This document shows, one piece after another, positions 1-8,495 of a stretch of 64,000 nt of DNA. Below the pieces are notes generated by a model. It ran no database searches, had not been told where the DNA came from, and was given only the letters and a program-made list of their open reading frames with translations. Source of the stretch: JAXGPF01 sp964650945 (GTDB lineage: Bacteria; Verrucomicrobiota; Kiritimatiellia; JAAZAB01); assembly GCA_964650945.1 (NCBI GenBank), contig CAZYXU010000005.1, positions 1 through 64,000 of the forward strand, written 5' to 3'. Each line of letters opens with the position of its first letter. Within the stretch, counting starts at the first letter, position 1. The translations under genes and the position numbers were made by a program.

Positions 1-2
1 AT

Positions 3-1265
3 ATGGGCAAGAGCATTTTTGCCGATTTGCAGGATGCCACCGGGCGCATGCAGATCTACATCGGCAAGGCGCACCTGCCGCCGGAACAGTTTGAGGCTTT
101 CCGCCTGTTGGATGCCGGCGACCTGCTCGGCGTGACGGGCGAAATGTTCACGACGCGCATGGGGGAGGCGACCATCCGCGTGGATGAATGGCAGTTGCTG
201 GCCAAAGCCTTGCGGCCCCTGCCGGAGAAATGGCACGGATTGCGCGACGTGGAAATGCGCTACCGCCAGCGTTACCTGGACCTGATCGCCAATGCCGATT
301 CCCGGAAGGTGTTTGAGCGGCGGGCGCAAATTGTGCGCGAAATGCGGACGTTTCTCTGGGAACAGGGATTTGTCGAAGTCGAAACGCCCATGATGCAGCC
401 CCAGCCGGGGGGCGCCGCGGCGCGGCCTTTCCGCACGCATTACTCCGCCTTGAATGCCGACATGTTCCTGCGGATTGCGCCGGAGTTGTATCTCAAGCGG
501 TTGCTGGTCGGCGGCCTGCCCCGGGTGTTCGAATTGAACCGCAACTTCCGCAACGAGGGACTGTCCCGCAATCACAACCCCGAATTCACGATGCTGGAGG
601 CTTACGTTGCCTGGGCGGACCGCCCGGGAGTGCAGCGCCTGGTGCAGGACCTGATCCAGACGGTGGCCCGGCGGGTTTTCGGCAGTTTGCGCGTGGGCCA
701 TCCGGACCGGCCGCTGGATTTGGGCGCCGCCTGGCGCGAAGTTTCTTATCACGACCTGGTGCGGGAATGCATGGGGGCGGATTGGTTTGACCTGCCGCTG
801 GAACAGGCGCGCGCCCGCGCGCAGCAGCGCGGTTTAGCCCTCGATCCCGCCTGGGACCATTTGCTGGTTACCCACGAAGTCTATGAAAAGCTGATCGAGC
901 GCGCGCTGATGCAGCCGACTTTCGTCACGCGCCTGCCCCGGCAACTGGTGCCGTTAGCCCGGCGCTGCGCCGACGATCCGGAACTGGTGGACGTGTTCGA
1001 GCTGGTGATCAACGGCATGGAGATTGCCCCGGGATATGCGGAATTGAACGATCCCCTGGAACAGCGCCGGCGGTTTGCCGAGCAGGCCGGCGCCGATGCG
1101 CAAAAAAGCGATGAAGATTTTTTGCTGGCGATCGAATACGGCATGCCGCCCGCCGGCGGGTTGGGCCTTGGCATTGACCGTCTGGTGATGGTCCTGACCG
1201 GCGCCGAAACCATCCGGGATGTGATCTTGTTCCCCCAGTTGCGCGCGGCGGCGGCGCCGGGATGA
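3..1265 (+). CDS. lysS: Lysine--tRNA ligase, class II (5' end outside window)
   Basis: Charges tRNA-Lys in the cytoplasm. The visible 420 residues begin inside the N-terminal OB-fold (residues 1 to about 75), and the family is usually about 490-500 residues, so the true start lies upstream of the window; the ATG at 3 is internal. The class II catalytic core follows: motif 2 is seen around FRNEGLSRNHNPEFTMLEAY (about 180-200) and motif 3 as GLGLGIDRLVM near residue 386. The C-terminus is intact and ends 103 bases before lolC on the same strand. A lysS-lol neighbourhood is common in Gram-negative genomes. The assignment to LysRS rather than AspRS or AsnRS rests on the motif 2 wording and overall layout. 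Confidence 0.93.
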   Translation: MGKSIFADLQDATGRMQIYIGKAHLPPEQFEAFRLLDAGDLLGVTGEMFTTRMGEATIRVDEWQLLAKALRPLPEKWHGLRDVEMRYRQRYLDLIANADSRKVFERRAQIVREMRTFLWEQGFVEVETPMMQPQPGGAAARPFRTHYSALNADMFLRIAPELYLKRLLVGGLPRVFELNRNFRNEGLSRNHNPEFTMLEAYVAWADRPGVQRLVQDLIQTVARRVFGSLRVGHPDRPLDLGAAWREVSYHDLVRECMGADWFDLPLEQARARAQQRGLALDPAWDHLLVTHEVYEKLIERALMQPTFVTRLPRQLVPLARRCADDPELVDVFELVINGMEIAPGYAELNDPLEQRRRFAEQAGADAQKSDEDFLLAIEYGMPPAGGLGLGIDRLVMVLTGAETIRDVILFPQLRAAAAPG

Positions 1266-1326
1266 AGAGCGGATGGCAATCAGGGGGGCGCTGCCCATTC
1301 GCCTTAACTGCTGAACCCGCGCACGC

Positions 1327-1352
1327 TCAATCTTCAACCTCAATCTTCAACC
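1327..1352. repeat. Tandem 13-bp repeat (TCAATCTTCAACC x2)
   Basis: Two exact head-to-tail copies of TCAATCTTCAACC lie in the lysS-lolC spacer, at 1327-1339 and 1340-1352, just before the lolC start. The CTTCAACC core also occurs at 9399-9413 in the lpxL/glycosyltransferase junction, as TTCAACCTTCAGCC. No function is visible; it could be a short intergenic repeat family of this genome. Confidence 0.6.
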
Positions 1353-1368
1353 CCGAACCACTTTCTTA

Positions 1369-2610
1369 ATGTATCTGCCATTTTCATTGTTTTTGGCGCT
1401 GAAGTATCTCAAGCCCAAACGAACGTTTATTTCCGTCATCTCGGTCATTTCCATGACCGGCGTGGTTCTGGGCGTGGCGGTGCTGGTGATCGTGATCGCC
1501 GTCATGGCCGGGTTTGACGATATGTGGCGCGAGAAAATCCTGGGTTTTGACGCGCATGTCACCGTCATGCGCTCCGAGGGCGTCATCGAAGACGACCAGG
1601 CCGTGGCGGAAGCGGTGCGCGCCGTGCCCGGGGTGGCCGGCGTCGCGCCTTATATTCAGGGGCTGGTTTTTGTCCAGCATGCCGGGCTGGTCCATACGCC
1701 GCTCTTGCGCGGGATTGACGTGGTCCGGGAAAAACAGGTCAGCCGCCTGCCGGGCAGCATGGTGTCCGGCGCCTTTGAACTGGGGCCGGAAGACGTCATT
1801 ATCGGCCTGGAACTGGCCCGGCGCCTGGGGTTGCGGGTGGGCAGCCGGCTCTTGCTCTATTCGCCGCAGAATTTCACCAGCGGCCGCGATGAGATCAGTT
1901 TGCCGGCCGAATTGACGGTCGCCGGAATTTTCGAGATCGGCATGTGGGAATACGATGTCGGGTTTGTCCTGGCCCCCATGGAAGCGGCCCGGGAACTTTG
2001 CGGGTTGGAGCACGGCGTGCATGCCTTGCGGGTCATGACGCATGACCCCTACCAGGCCCGCGCCGTGGCCGAGCGCATTGCCTTGCGCCTGGAACGGGAT
2101 TATCCCGGTCTGCAATGCCGGACCTGGATGGAATTAAACCGTCAGCTTTTTGACGCCTTGCGGGTGGAAAAACATATGATGTTCTTTTTGCTGATTTTTA
2201 TCGTGCTGGTGGCGGCATTTGGCCTGACCAATACCCTGATTGTCGAGGTGGTCCAGAAAACCAAGGAAATCGGGTTGCTCAAGGCGTTGGGCTTTTCCTC
2301 CGGCGCCATCATGTCGGTGTTTTTCTGGCAGGGATGGATTCAGGGGCTGGTGGGCACGAGCCTGGGGATTGGCCTGGGGCTGCTGGTCCTGCGCTTCCGC
2401 AATGCGATTATGCGCGGCCTCGCCGGCATATTCAGCATCGAGTTGTTTCCCAAGGAGTTATACCATTTAAGCGAAATCCCCGCCCGGGTCACCCTGACGG
2501 ATGTGGGGACGGTGGCGGTTTTATCCTTGATTATTTGCACGCTGGCGGGTTTTATCCCCGCCTGGCGTGCGGCAAAGCTTGATCCCGCGCGCGCTTTAAG
2601 GTATGAATAA
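1369..2610 (+). CDS. lolC: Lipoprotein-releasing ABC transporter permease (LolC/LolE family)
   Basis: Inner-membrane permease that extracts mature lipoproteins for delivery to the outer membrane, powered by LolD. The 413-residue protein has the family layout: a first membrane segment at about 23-46 (ISVISMTGVVLGVAVLVIVI), a large periplasmic MacB-like domain (about 47-265), then three C-terminal segments near 268-290, 310-340 and 375-400. The start LALKYLKPKRTFISVIS is typical of LolC/E. Only one permease gene is present beside lolD, so it may act as a homodimer or pair with a permease encoded elsewhere. It overlaps lolD by 8 bases. Confidence 0.9.
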   Translation: MYLPFSLFLALKYLKPKRTFISVISVISMTGVVLGVAVLVIVIAVMAGFDDMWREKILGFDAHVTVMRSEGVIEDDQAVAEAVRAVPGVAGVAPYIQGLVFVQHAGLVHTPLLRGIDVVREKQVSRLPGSMVSGAFELGPEDVIIGLELARRLGLRVGSRLLLYSPQNFTSGRDEISLPAELTVAGIFEIGMWEYDVGFVLAPMEAARELCGLEHGVHALRVMTHDPYQARAVAERIALRLERDYPGLQCRTWMELNRQLFDALRVEKHMMFFLLIFIVLVAAFGLTNTLIVEVVQKTKEIGLLKALGFSSGAIMSVFFWQGWIQGLVGTSLGIGLGLLVLRFRNAIMRGLAGIFSIELFPKELYHLSEIPARVTLTDVGTVAVLSLIICTLAGFIPAWRAAKLDPARALRYE

Positions 2611-3361
2611 CCCGACCGAACAGATGGCGGCGGCGCCGCCGGCGGAAATTTTGATGGCGGCGGCGCACCTGCGCAAGACTTATGTGTTGGGGCAAGCCAA
2701 CATCGAAGTCCTGCAGGACGTCAACCTGGAACTGCGGCGCGGCGAAAGCGTGGCGGTGGTCGGAGCCAGCGGCGCGGGCAAAAGCACCTTGCTGCATGTG
2801 TTGGGCGGCCTGGACCGGCCGTCCGGCGGACGGGTGTTTTTCCATGGCGCCGATTTGTATGGACTCTCGGCCCGGCGCCGTAATATGCTGCGGGCGTCGC
2901 GGATAGGATTGGTGTTTCAATTCTATCATCTGCTGCCGGAACTGGATGTGCTGGAAAATGTCTGCCTGCCGGCCATGAATCCGCTGGCCGCCGGCCGGCT
3001 CGCGCCCGAAGCGGTGGAAAGGCGGGCGCGCGAATTGCTGGAAGCGGTGGGATTGGAGCGGCGGTTGACGCACCTCCCGATGGAATTGTCCGGGGGCGAG
3101 CAGCAGCGGGTCGCGCTGGCGCGCGCCCTGATGAACCGCCCGGCGATCGTGCTGGCGGATGAGCCGACCGGCAATCTCGATCCGGCGACCGGCCGCCATG
3201 TGCTGGACGCGTTGTTCGGTTTGATTGCCCGGGAGCAGCAGACGCTGATCATGGTGACGCACAACGCCGCCGTGGCGGCGCGTTGCCGGAGGGTGCTGGA
3301 ATTGCGCGGCGGCGGTTTGTGGCCGGCCGACGCAATGCTTTTAAAAACACAGGATGGTTGA
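2603..3361 (+). CDS. lolD: Lipoprotein-releasing ABC transporter ATP-binding protein
   Basis: ATPase subunit of the Lol exporter. It has Walker A (GASGAGKST, about residues 54-62), the Q-loop region (VFQFYHLLPELDVLENV), the signature LSGGEQQRVALARAL, Walker B (VLADEPTGNLD) and the switch histidine (MVTHN). The 252-residue length fits LolD, with about 15 extra residues at the N-terminus. The ATG lies inside the end of lolC, indicating coupled translation. MacB-type or FtsE-type ATPases are alternatives by motif alone, but the adjacent LolC/E permease decides the call. Confidence 0.9.
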   Translation: MNNPTEQMAAAPPAEILMAAAHLRKTYVLGQANIEVLQDVNLELRRGESVAVVGASGAGKSTLLHVLGGLDRPSGGRVFFHGADLYGLSARRRNMLRASRIGLVFQFYHLLPELDVLENVCLPAMNPLAAGRLAPEAVERRARELLEAVGLERRLTHLPMELSGGEQQRVALARALMNRPAIVLADEPTGNLDPATGRHVLDALFGLIAREQQTLIMVTHNAAVAARCRRVLELRGGGLWPADAMLLKTQDG

Positions 3362-3374
3362 GGCAAGCAGCATT

Positions 3375-4244
3375 ATGAAAATCTACATGAATGGCAAGTT
3401 GGTGCCGGAAAAAGCGGCGCGCGTCTCGGTGTTTGATCATGGTTTGTTGTACGGCGATGGCGTCTTTGAGGGCATCCGCACCTACAATAACCGGGTGTTC
3501 ATGCTGACGGAGCACGTGGACCGCCTCTACCGCTCCGCCCATGCCATCGCCCTGGAGATTCCCATGGCGCGCGCCGCCATGGCGCGCGCCGTGGTCCAGA
3601 CCTGCAAGGCCAACCGCACCGCGAACGGTTATGTGCGGCTGGTGGTCACGCGCGGCGTCGGTACGCTGGGCCTGAACCCGTATAACTGCCGCCACCCCCA
3701 GGTGATCATCATCGCCGCCGCCATCCAGCTTTACCCCCGTGAACTTTACACCCATGGGCTGAAGGTGGTGACTTGCGGCACCCTGCGCAATCATACGGAA
3801 TCCGTCAATCCGAACATCAAGAGCCTGAATTATCTCAACAACATCCTGGCCAAGATCGAGGCCATCAACGCCGGCGTCGAAGAAGTGGTCATGTTGAACA
3901 CCCAGGGCCATGTGGCCGAGGCTTCGGGCGACAATATCTTCATCATCCGCGGCAATCAACTGCTGACTCCGCCGGTCAGCGAGGGCGCCCTGGAGGGCGT
4001 GACGCGCAACGTCGTCATGCGCCTGGCGCGGGATAATGGCGTGGAAGTGCGCGAGGCGGTCTTGACCAGGTACGACCTGTATAACGCCGACGAGTTCTTT
4101 CTTACCGGCACGGCGGCGGAAATCATCAGCGTGGTTGAAATGGACCGCCGCAAAATCGGCGCCGGGCGGCCCGGCCCCCTGACGCTCATGTTGACCAAGC
4201 GGTTTCATGAGTTTGCCGCCGCCAACGGCACGCCGCTGGCGTGA
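3375..4244 (+). CDS. ilvE: Branched-chain amino acid aminotransferase (class IV PLP)
   Basis: PLP-dependent class IV aminotransferase, most likely the last step of Ile/Leu/Val synthesis. It opens with MKIYMNGKLVPEKAARVSVF, followed by the family FDHGLLYGDGVFEGIR block. The PLP lysine sits in VNPNIKSLNYLNN (about K149), and EASGDNIFIIR and GVTRNVVMRLA fit the fold IV signature. The reading frame opens at 3354, overlapping lolD, but the ATG at 3375 begins where homologues begin and has GAGG upstream (3360-3363), so it is preferred. D-amino-acid aminotransferase and aminodeoxychorismate lyase share the fold; the LNYLNN context favours IlvE. Confidence 0.87.
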   Translation: MKIYMNGKLVPEKAARVSVFDHGLLYGDGVFEGIRTYNNRVFMLTEHVDRLYRSAHAIALEIPMARAAMARAVVQTCKANRTANGYVRLVVTRGVGTLGLNPYNCRHPQVIIIAAAIQLYPRELYTHGLKVVTCGTLRNHTESVNPNIKSLNYLNNILAKIEAINAGVEEVVMLNTQGHVAEASGDNIFIIRGNQLLTPPVSEGALEGVTRNVVMRLARDNGVEVREAVLTRYDLYNADEFFLTGTAAEIISVVEMDRRKIGAGRPGPLTLMLTKRFHEFAAANGTPLA

Positions 4245-4266
4245 TGAATCCTGATGCGGGGTGTTT

Positions 4267-4773
4267 ATGTTATGCGAAGCCTGCGGGCAGAAACCGGCGA
4301 CGGTGCATCTGACCCAGATGATAAACAGCGAAGTTAAAAAACTGCACTTATGCGAGAGTTGCGCCGCCGAGAGCGGGCTGGATGTCAATGGCGCCATCTC
4401 GATCACGGATGTGTTGCTCGGCCTGGGCGGGGCCCGGGAGCAGGAGGAACACCCCGACAAGGCCTGTCCGCATTGCCGGATGCGCCTGGAGGATTTCCGC
4501 AAAACCTCGCGGCTGGGGTGCCAGCATTGCTACGCCGCCTTTGCCCTGGAATTGGCGCCGCTGCTCGAGGCGATGCACCGCGGCGGCCAGCATGTGGGCA
4601 AGCAACCCGCCGGCGCGGGGGCGGCGGCCGCCGCGGTTTCCCTGGCGGATTTACGCCAGGCGCTGGCGGCGGCGGTGGCGGCCGAAAATTACGAGGAGGC
4701 CGCCCGTATCCGCGACCGTATCCGTGAATTGGAGGATGCCGGCCGTCAGCCGGCGGGCGGAGCGGAAAAATAG
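4267..4773 (+). CDS. mcsA: McsA-like activator of protein arginine kinase (UVR domain)
   Basis: Zinc-binding partner that activates McsB and, in Firmicutes, takes part in ClpC adaptor function. Cysteine pairs are visible as CEACG (about 3-7) and CESC (about 28-31), and then as CPHC and CQHC near residues 63-85. A C-terminal UVR helix hairpin carries AENYEEAARIRDRIRELE. The ATG at 4267 is chosen because the protein then starts MLCEACGQ as in homologues; a GTG at 4261 is in frame. About 168 residues is the normal length. It is followed by mcsB and clpC in the classical order, but without ctsR. Confidence 0.9.
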   Translation: MLCEACGQKPATVHLTQMINSEVKKLHLCESCAAESGLDVNGAISITDVLLGLGGAREQEEHPDKACPHCRMRLEDFRKTSRLGCQHCYAAFALELAPLLEAMHRGGQHVGKQPAGAGAAAAAVSLADLRQALAAAVAAENYEEAARIRDRIRELEDAGRQPAGGAEK

Positions 4774-4780
4774 CATGGAC

Positions 4781-4852
4781 GCCGGCGCTCGCCGCCGGCC
4801 ATGTAAAAACGGCGGGGAACCGCCTTGTGAAATAGCCGCCGTCATCGGCGGC
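4781..4852 (+). other. Three consecutive hairpins in the mcsA-mcsB spacer
   Basis: The 101-base spacer holds three perfect inverted repeats in a row. The first is GCCGGCG/CGCCGGC at 4781-4787 and 4793-4799. The second is GGCGG/CCGCC at 4811-4815 and 4820-4824, closing a GGAA (GNRA) tetraloop. The third is GCCGCCG/CGGCGGC at 4835-4841 and 4846-4852 with a TCAT loop. None has a following T-run, so ordinary termination is not supported. A role in transcript processing or in setting the mcsA:mcsB ratio is inference. Confidence 0.6.
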
Positions 4853-4874
4853 CGGATGAATCGCTCAGGTCATC

Positions 4875-5933
4875 ATGCAGGAAATTGACGATTTATTGAA
4901 ACAACCCGGCGCCTGGCTCAAGGTTGGCAGCGACACCGAGGTGATTGTCAGCAGCCGCGTCCGCCTGGCGCGCAACGTGGCGGACCGCCCGTTTCCCGGC
5001 TGGGCCACGGAGGAGTCATCCGTCCAGTTGTGGCAGGAGTTGTGCAAAATTCTGGTCGGCTTGCTGGACGATGACGCGCCGCTGGCGCTGGAAATGGCGG
5101 GCTTGAGCCGCGTGGATCGCGGCGTGCTGGTGGAGCGCCACCTGATCAGCCGGGATCTCTCCGCCGCCAAGGGGCATGGCAGCGGCCTGGTGCTGAAACG
5201 CGACGAAAGCATTGCCATTATGATCAACGAGGAGGACCACCTGCGTCTGCAGGCCATGTCCCCCGGCCTGGTTTTGCGGGACTTGTGGCGGCGGATTGAC
5301 GCCATTGACACCGCAATCGAACGCCAGGTGCGCTATGCCTATTCGCCGCGGCTGGGTTATTTGACGGCTTGCCCCACCAATGTGGGCACGGGCATGCGCG
5401 CCAGCGTCATGCTGCATCTGCCCGGCTTGGTTTTAATGAATGAAGTCAACAGCATCATCAAAGGGGTCAACAAGATCGGCCTGGCGGTGCGCGGGTTGTG
5501 GGGGGAAGGCACCGACGCCTCGGGCAACATGTTCCAGATTTCCAACCAGACCACCCTGGGCGAGCGCGAGGAAAACATCATCGGCCGGCTGGAGCAGATC
5601 GTGCTGGAGATCGCCGAGCACGAAAAGAACGCCCGCGCGCGCCTGTTGCAAAAACGCGAGAACACCCTGCGCGATCACGTCGGCCGGGCTTTTGGCATCC
5701 TGGCCCACGCCTATCTGCTCAATTCCCGCGAGACCCTGGATTTGCTTTCCGCTTTGCGCCTTGGCATTGACATGGGCATTGTGGTAAACTGGAAAAAAAT
5801 TGTTTTGGATGAATTATTTCTGCTGATTCAACCCGGCCACCTGCAAAAATTGGAAGGCCGGCATATTGGATCGGAAAAAAGGGATTTGGCGCGCGCGCGG
5901 CTGGTGCGGGAGCGGCTGGCGCTGCGGCAATGA
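4875..5933 (+). CDS. mcsB: Protein arginine kinase
   Basis: Phosphorylates arginines on client proteins, which in Bacillus marks them for ClpCP. The 352-residue protein is a bacterial ATP:guanido phosphotransferase. It shows the N-terminal SSRVRLARNVADRPFPGW, the acidic block INEEDHLRLQ (about 118-126), and the active-site stretch CPTNVGTGMRAS with the catalytic cysteine at about C166. The C-terminal part RHIGSEKRDLARARLVR fits the phospho-arginine docking region. McsB outside Firmicutes is known but less common, and its place between mcsA and clpC supports a working arginine-phosphorylation proteolysis pathway here. Confidence 0.95.
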   Translation: MQEIDDLLKQPGAWLKVGSDTEVIVSSRVRLARNVADRPFPGWATEESSVQLWQELCKILVGLLDDDAPLALEMAGLSRVDRGVLVERHLISRDLSAAKGHGSGLVLKRDESIAIMINEEDHLRLQAMSPGLVLRDLWRRIDAIDTAIERQVRYAYSPRLGYLTACPTNVGTGMRASVMLHLPGLVLMNEVNSIIKGVNKIGLAVRGLWGEGTDASGNMFQISNQTTLGEREENIIGRLEQIVLEIAEHEKNARARLLQKRENTLRDHVGRAFGILAHAYLLNSRETLDLLSALRLGIDMGIVVNWKKIVLDELFLLIQPGHLQKLEGRHIGSEKRDLARARLVRERLALRQ

Positions 5934-5960
5934 ATTGATTGGCGAAAGGCGGAACGACCT

Positions 5961-8495
5961 ATGAACGATTTTACACCGCGCGCGCAGCAGGTGATTCAAC
6001 TGGCGCGCAAGGAAGCCGGACAGTTTAACCATCAGTATGTCGGCACGGAGCACCTGCTGCTGGGTCTGATCGCCCTCGGCGAAGGCGTGGCGGTTAACGT
6101 GCTGGAACGCCTGGGCGTGGATTTGGAAGCGCTGCGCCTGGAGGTGGAGAAGGCGGTCGGGCAGGGGCCGGAAACCAAAGTGGCCGGCGCGCTGCCGTTG
6201 ACGCCCCGTGCCAAAAAGGTGCTGGCGCTGGCCAAAAGCGAGGCCGGCGCGCTCAACCACAATTATGTCGGCACGGAGCACATTCTACTGGGTCTGCTGC
6301 GCGAGGAGGAAGGCGTGGCCGCGCGCGTGCTGAAAAACCTTAATGTGGATATCGAGCGCGCCCGGATTGAAGTGCTGAAAGAGCTGGACCCCAATTTCGA
6401 ACCGGCGGAGACGCCCGCGGCCGCGCCGGCCGGCGGCGCCCCGTCCGGCCGCCGCGCCGAAGCCAAAACCCCGGCGCTGAACGCTTTTGGACGAAACCTG
6501 ACGGAAATGGCGCGCAAGGGCGAGCTGGACCCGGTGATCGGGCGCGCCGATGAAACGCGGCGGGTAATCCAGATTCTCTGCCGCCGCACCAAAAACAACC
6601 CCGTGCTGATCGGCGAGGCCGGTGTCGGCAAGACCGCCATTGTCGAGGGATTGGCCCAGATGATCGCCGACCACGAGGTTCCCGAACCGCTGGCGGACCG
6701 GCAGGTCATCGCCCTGGACATGGCATTGATGGTGGCGGGCACGAAGTACCGCGGCCAGTTTGAAGAGCGCATCAAGGCCGTCATGGATGAAATCCGCCGC
6801 GCGAAAAATATCATCCTTTTCATGGACGAGTTGCACACCATTGTCGGCGCCGGTTCGGCGGAGGGCGCCATGGATGCCTCCAATATCATCAAGCCGGCGC
6901 TTTCCCGCGGCGAGTTGCAGTGCGTCGGCGCCACCACCATGAATGAATATCGCAAGTATATTGAAAAGGATGCCGCGCTGGAGCGCCGCTTCCAGACGGT
7001 GCTGGTGGATGAACCGACGGTGGAGGAGACCATCGCCATCATGCGCGGGCTGCGCGGGCGCTACGAACAACACCACAAGGTTAAATTCAGCGATGCGGCG
7101 CTGGAATCCGCCGCCCGTCTGGCCGACCGTTACATCACCGGCCGGTTCCTGCCGGACAAGGCCATTGACGTGCTGGATGAAGCCGGCGCCCAGGTGCGCC
7201 TGACGACGATGTCGCGCCCGCCGGGGATGCGCAAACAGGAAAAACACATTGCCGAGTTGAAGGACGCCAAGGATGCGGCGATTGCGGCCCAGCAGTTTGA
7301 AGATGCCGCCAAGTGGCGCGATCAGGAGCGGGCCGAGCGTGAAAAACTGGAGAAAATCCTGGAAAAATGGCGCAAGCGCCAGGAACGCAAAATGCCGGTC
7401 ATCCGGGAAAACGAGATCATGTCCGTCGTCTCCAAGTGGGTGGGCGTGCCGCTGGCCAAGATGGATCCCAAGGAAACCGTGCGCCTGCAGAACATGGAGC
7501 AGGAACTGGCGAAAATCGTGGTCGGCCAGGATGAGGCCGTCTCCGCCATTTCCAAGGCGCTGCGCCGGTCGCGCGCCGACCTGAAGGATCCGCGCCGGCC
7601 CATCGGTTCTTTTATTTTTCTCGGACCCACCGGCGTCGGCAAGACCCTGCTCGCCCGCGCGCTGGCGGAATACATGTTTTCCGATCCGGACGCGTTGATT
7701 CAGATCGATATGTCGGAATACATGGACAAGTTCATGGTTTCCCGCATGGTCGGTTCGCCCCCGGGCTATGTCGGCCATGACGAGGGCGGCCAGCTTACGG
7801 AAAAGGTCCGCCGCCGGCCGTATGCCGTCGTGTTGTTCGATGAGGTGGAAAAGGCCCATCCCGATGTGATGCACATCCTGCTGCAGGTGCTGGAAGAGGG
7901 CATGCTGACCGACAGTTTGGGACGGCGGGTGAGTTTTCGCAACACGATCGTCATCATGACCTCCAATATCGGCTCCGATTTCGTCAAAGGCGCCGGCGGG
8001 CTGGGCTTCGGCCGTCCCGACCAGCAGGCCGATTTTGAGCGTTTAAAAACGATGATGTTGGATGAATCGCGCAAGGTTTTCCGGCCGGAATTGGTTAACC
8101 GCGTGGACGATGTCATCGTCTTCCGGCAGTTGGCGCGCGCGGATGTCGTGCGCATCCTGGAATTGGAACTGGCCAAGTTGCGCAACCGGGTGGCGACGCG
8201 CAACATCCAGATCAAATTGGATGAAAAGGCGGCCGCGTTCCTGGTGGACCAGGGATTTGACGATAAATTCGGCGCCCGTCCGCTGCGCCGCGCGGTGGAG
8301 AAATACCTGCAGGACCCGCTGGCGGAGGAAATTCTCGCCGGCCGGATCGGCGATGCGTCGCTGGTGCAGGTCGTGCTGGACGGCAAACGCCTGGCATTCC
8401 AGCCCGTTGACGCGCTCCCCCCGCCGGCGCCAGCGCCGGAGAAAAAAACCGCGCGCGCCCGCAAGCCGCGGACCAAGCCGGCGGCAAGGCCATGA
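5961..8495 (+). CDS. clpC: ATP-dependent Clp protease ATPase subunit ClpC
   Basis: AAA+ unfoldase that feeds substrates to ClpP. Domains in order: two Clp_N repeats (about 1-140, each with NHxYVGTEHxLLGL), AAA1 with Walker A GEAGVGKT (about 218), a middle coiled-coil with a UVR motif (AAQQFEDAAKWRDQERAE, about 435-452), AAA2 with Walker A GPTGVGKT (about 555), and the ClpB D2-small domain. The C-terminal tail is proline/alanine/lysine-rich. The UVR-bearing middle domain identifies ClpC rather than ClpA or ClpB. Its stop overlaps the lpxL start (ATGA at 8492-8495). No CtsR gene is present upstream in the window. Confidence 0.95.
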   Translation: MNDFTPRAQQVIQLARKEAGQFNHQYVGTEHLLLGLIALGEGVAVNVLERLGVDLEALRLEVEKAVGQGPETKVAGALPLTPRAKKVLALAKSEAGALNHNYVGTEHILLGLLREEEGVAARVLKNLNVDIERARIEVLKELDPNFEPAETPAAAPAGGAPSGRRAEAKTPALNAFGRNLTEMARKGELDPVIGRADETRRVIQILCRRTKNNPVLIGEAGVGKTAIVEGLAQMIADHEVPEPLADRQVIALDMALMVAGTKYRGQFEERIKAVMDEIRRAKNIILFMDELHTIVGAGSAEGAMDASNIIKPALSRGELQCVGATTMNEYRKYIEKDAALERRFQTVLVDEPTVEETIAIMRGLRGRYEQHHKVKFSDAALESAARLADRYITGRFLPDKAIDVLDEAGAQVRLTTMSRPPGMRKQEKHIAELKDAKDAAIAAQQFEDAAKWRDQERAEREKLEKILEKWRKRQERKMPVIRENEIMSVVSKWVGVPLAKMDPKETVRLQNMEQELAKIVVGQDEAVSAISKALRRSRADLKDPRRPIGSFIFLGPTGVGKTLLARALAEYMFSDPDALIQIDMSEYMDKFMVSRMVGSPPGYVGHDEGGQLTEKVRRRPYAVVLFDEVEKAHPDVMHILLQVLEEGMLTDSLGRRVSFRNTIVIMTSNIGSDFVKGAGGLGFGRPDQQADFERLKTMMLDESRKVFRPELVNRVDDVIVFRQLARADVVRILELELAKLRNRVATRNIQIKLDEKAAAFLVDQGFDDKFGARPLRRAVEKYLQDPLAEEILAGRIGDASLVQVVLDGKRLAFQPVDALPPPAPAPEKKTARARKPRTKPAARP

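Noticed and set aside
4245..4266. Possible CtsR or CIRCE operator before mcsA
   Set aside because: No GGTCAAA-type tandem heptads or CIRCE inverted repeat were found.
6285..7874. 529-residue open frame on the - strand
   Set aside because: It is antisense to clpC with no ribosome site or recognisable domain.
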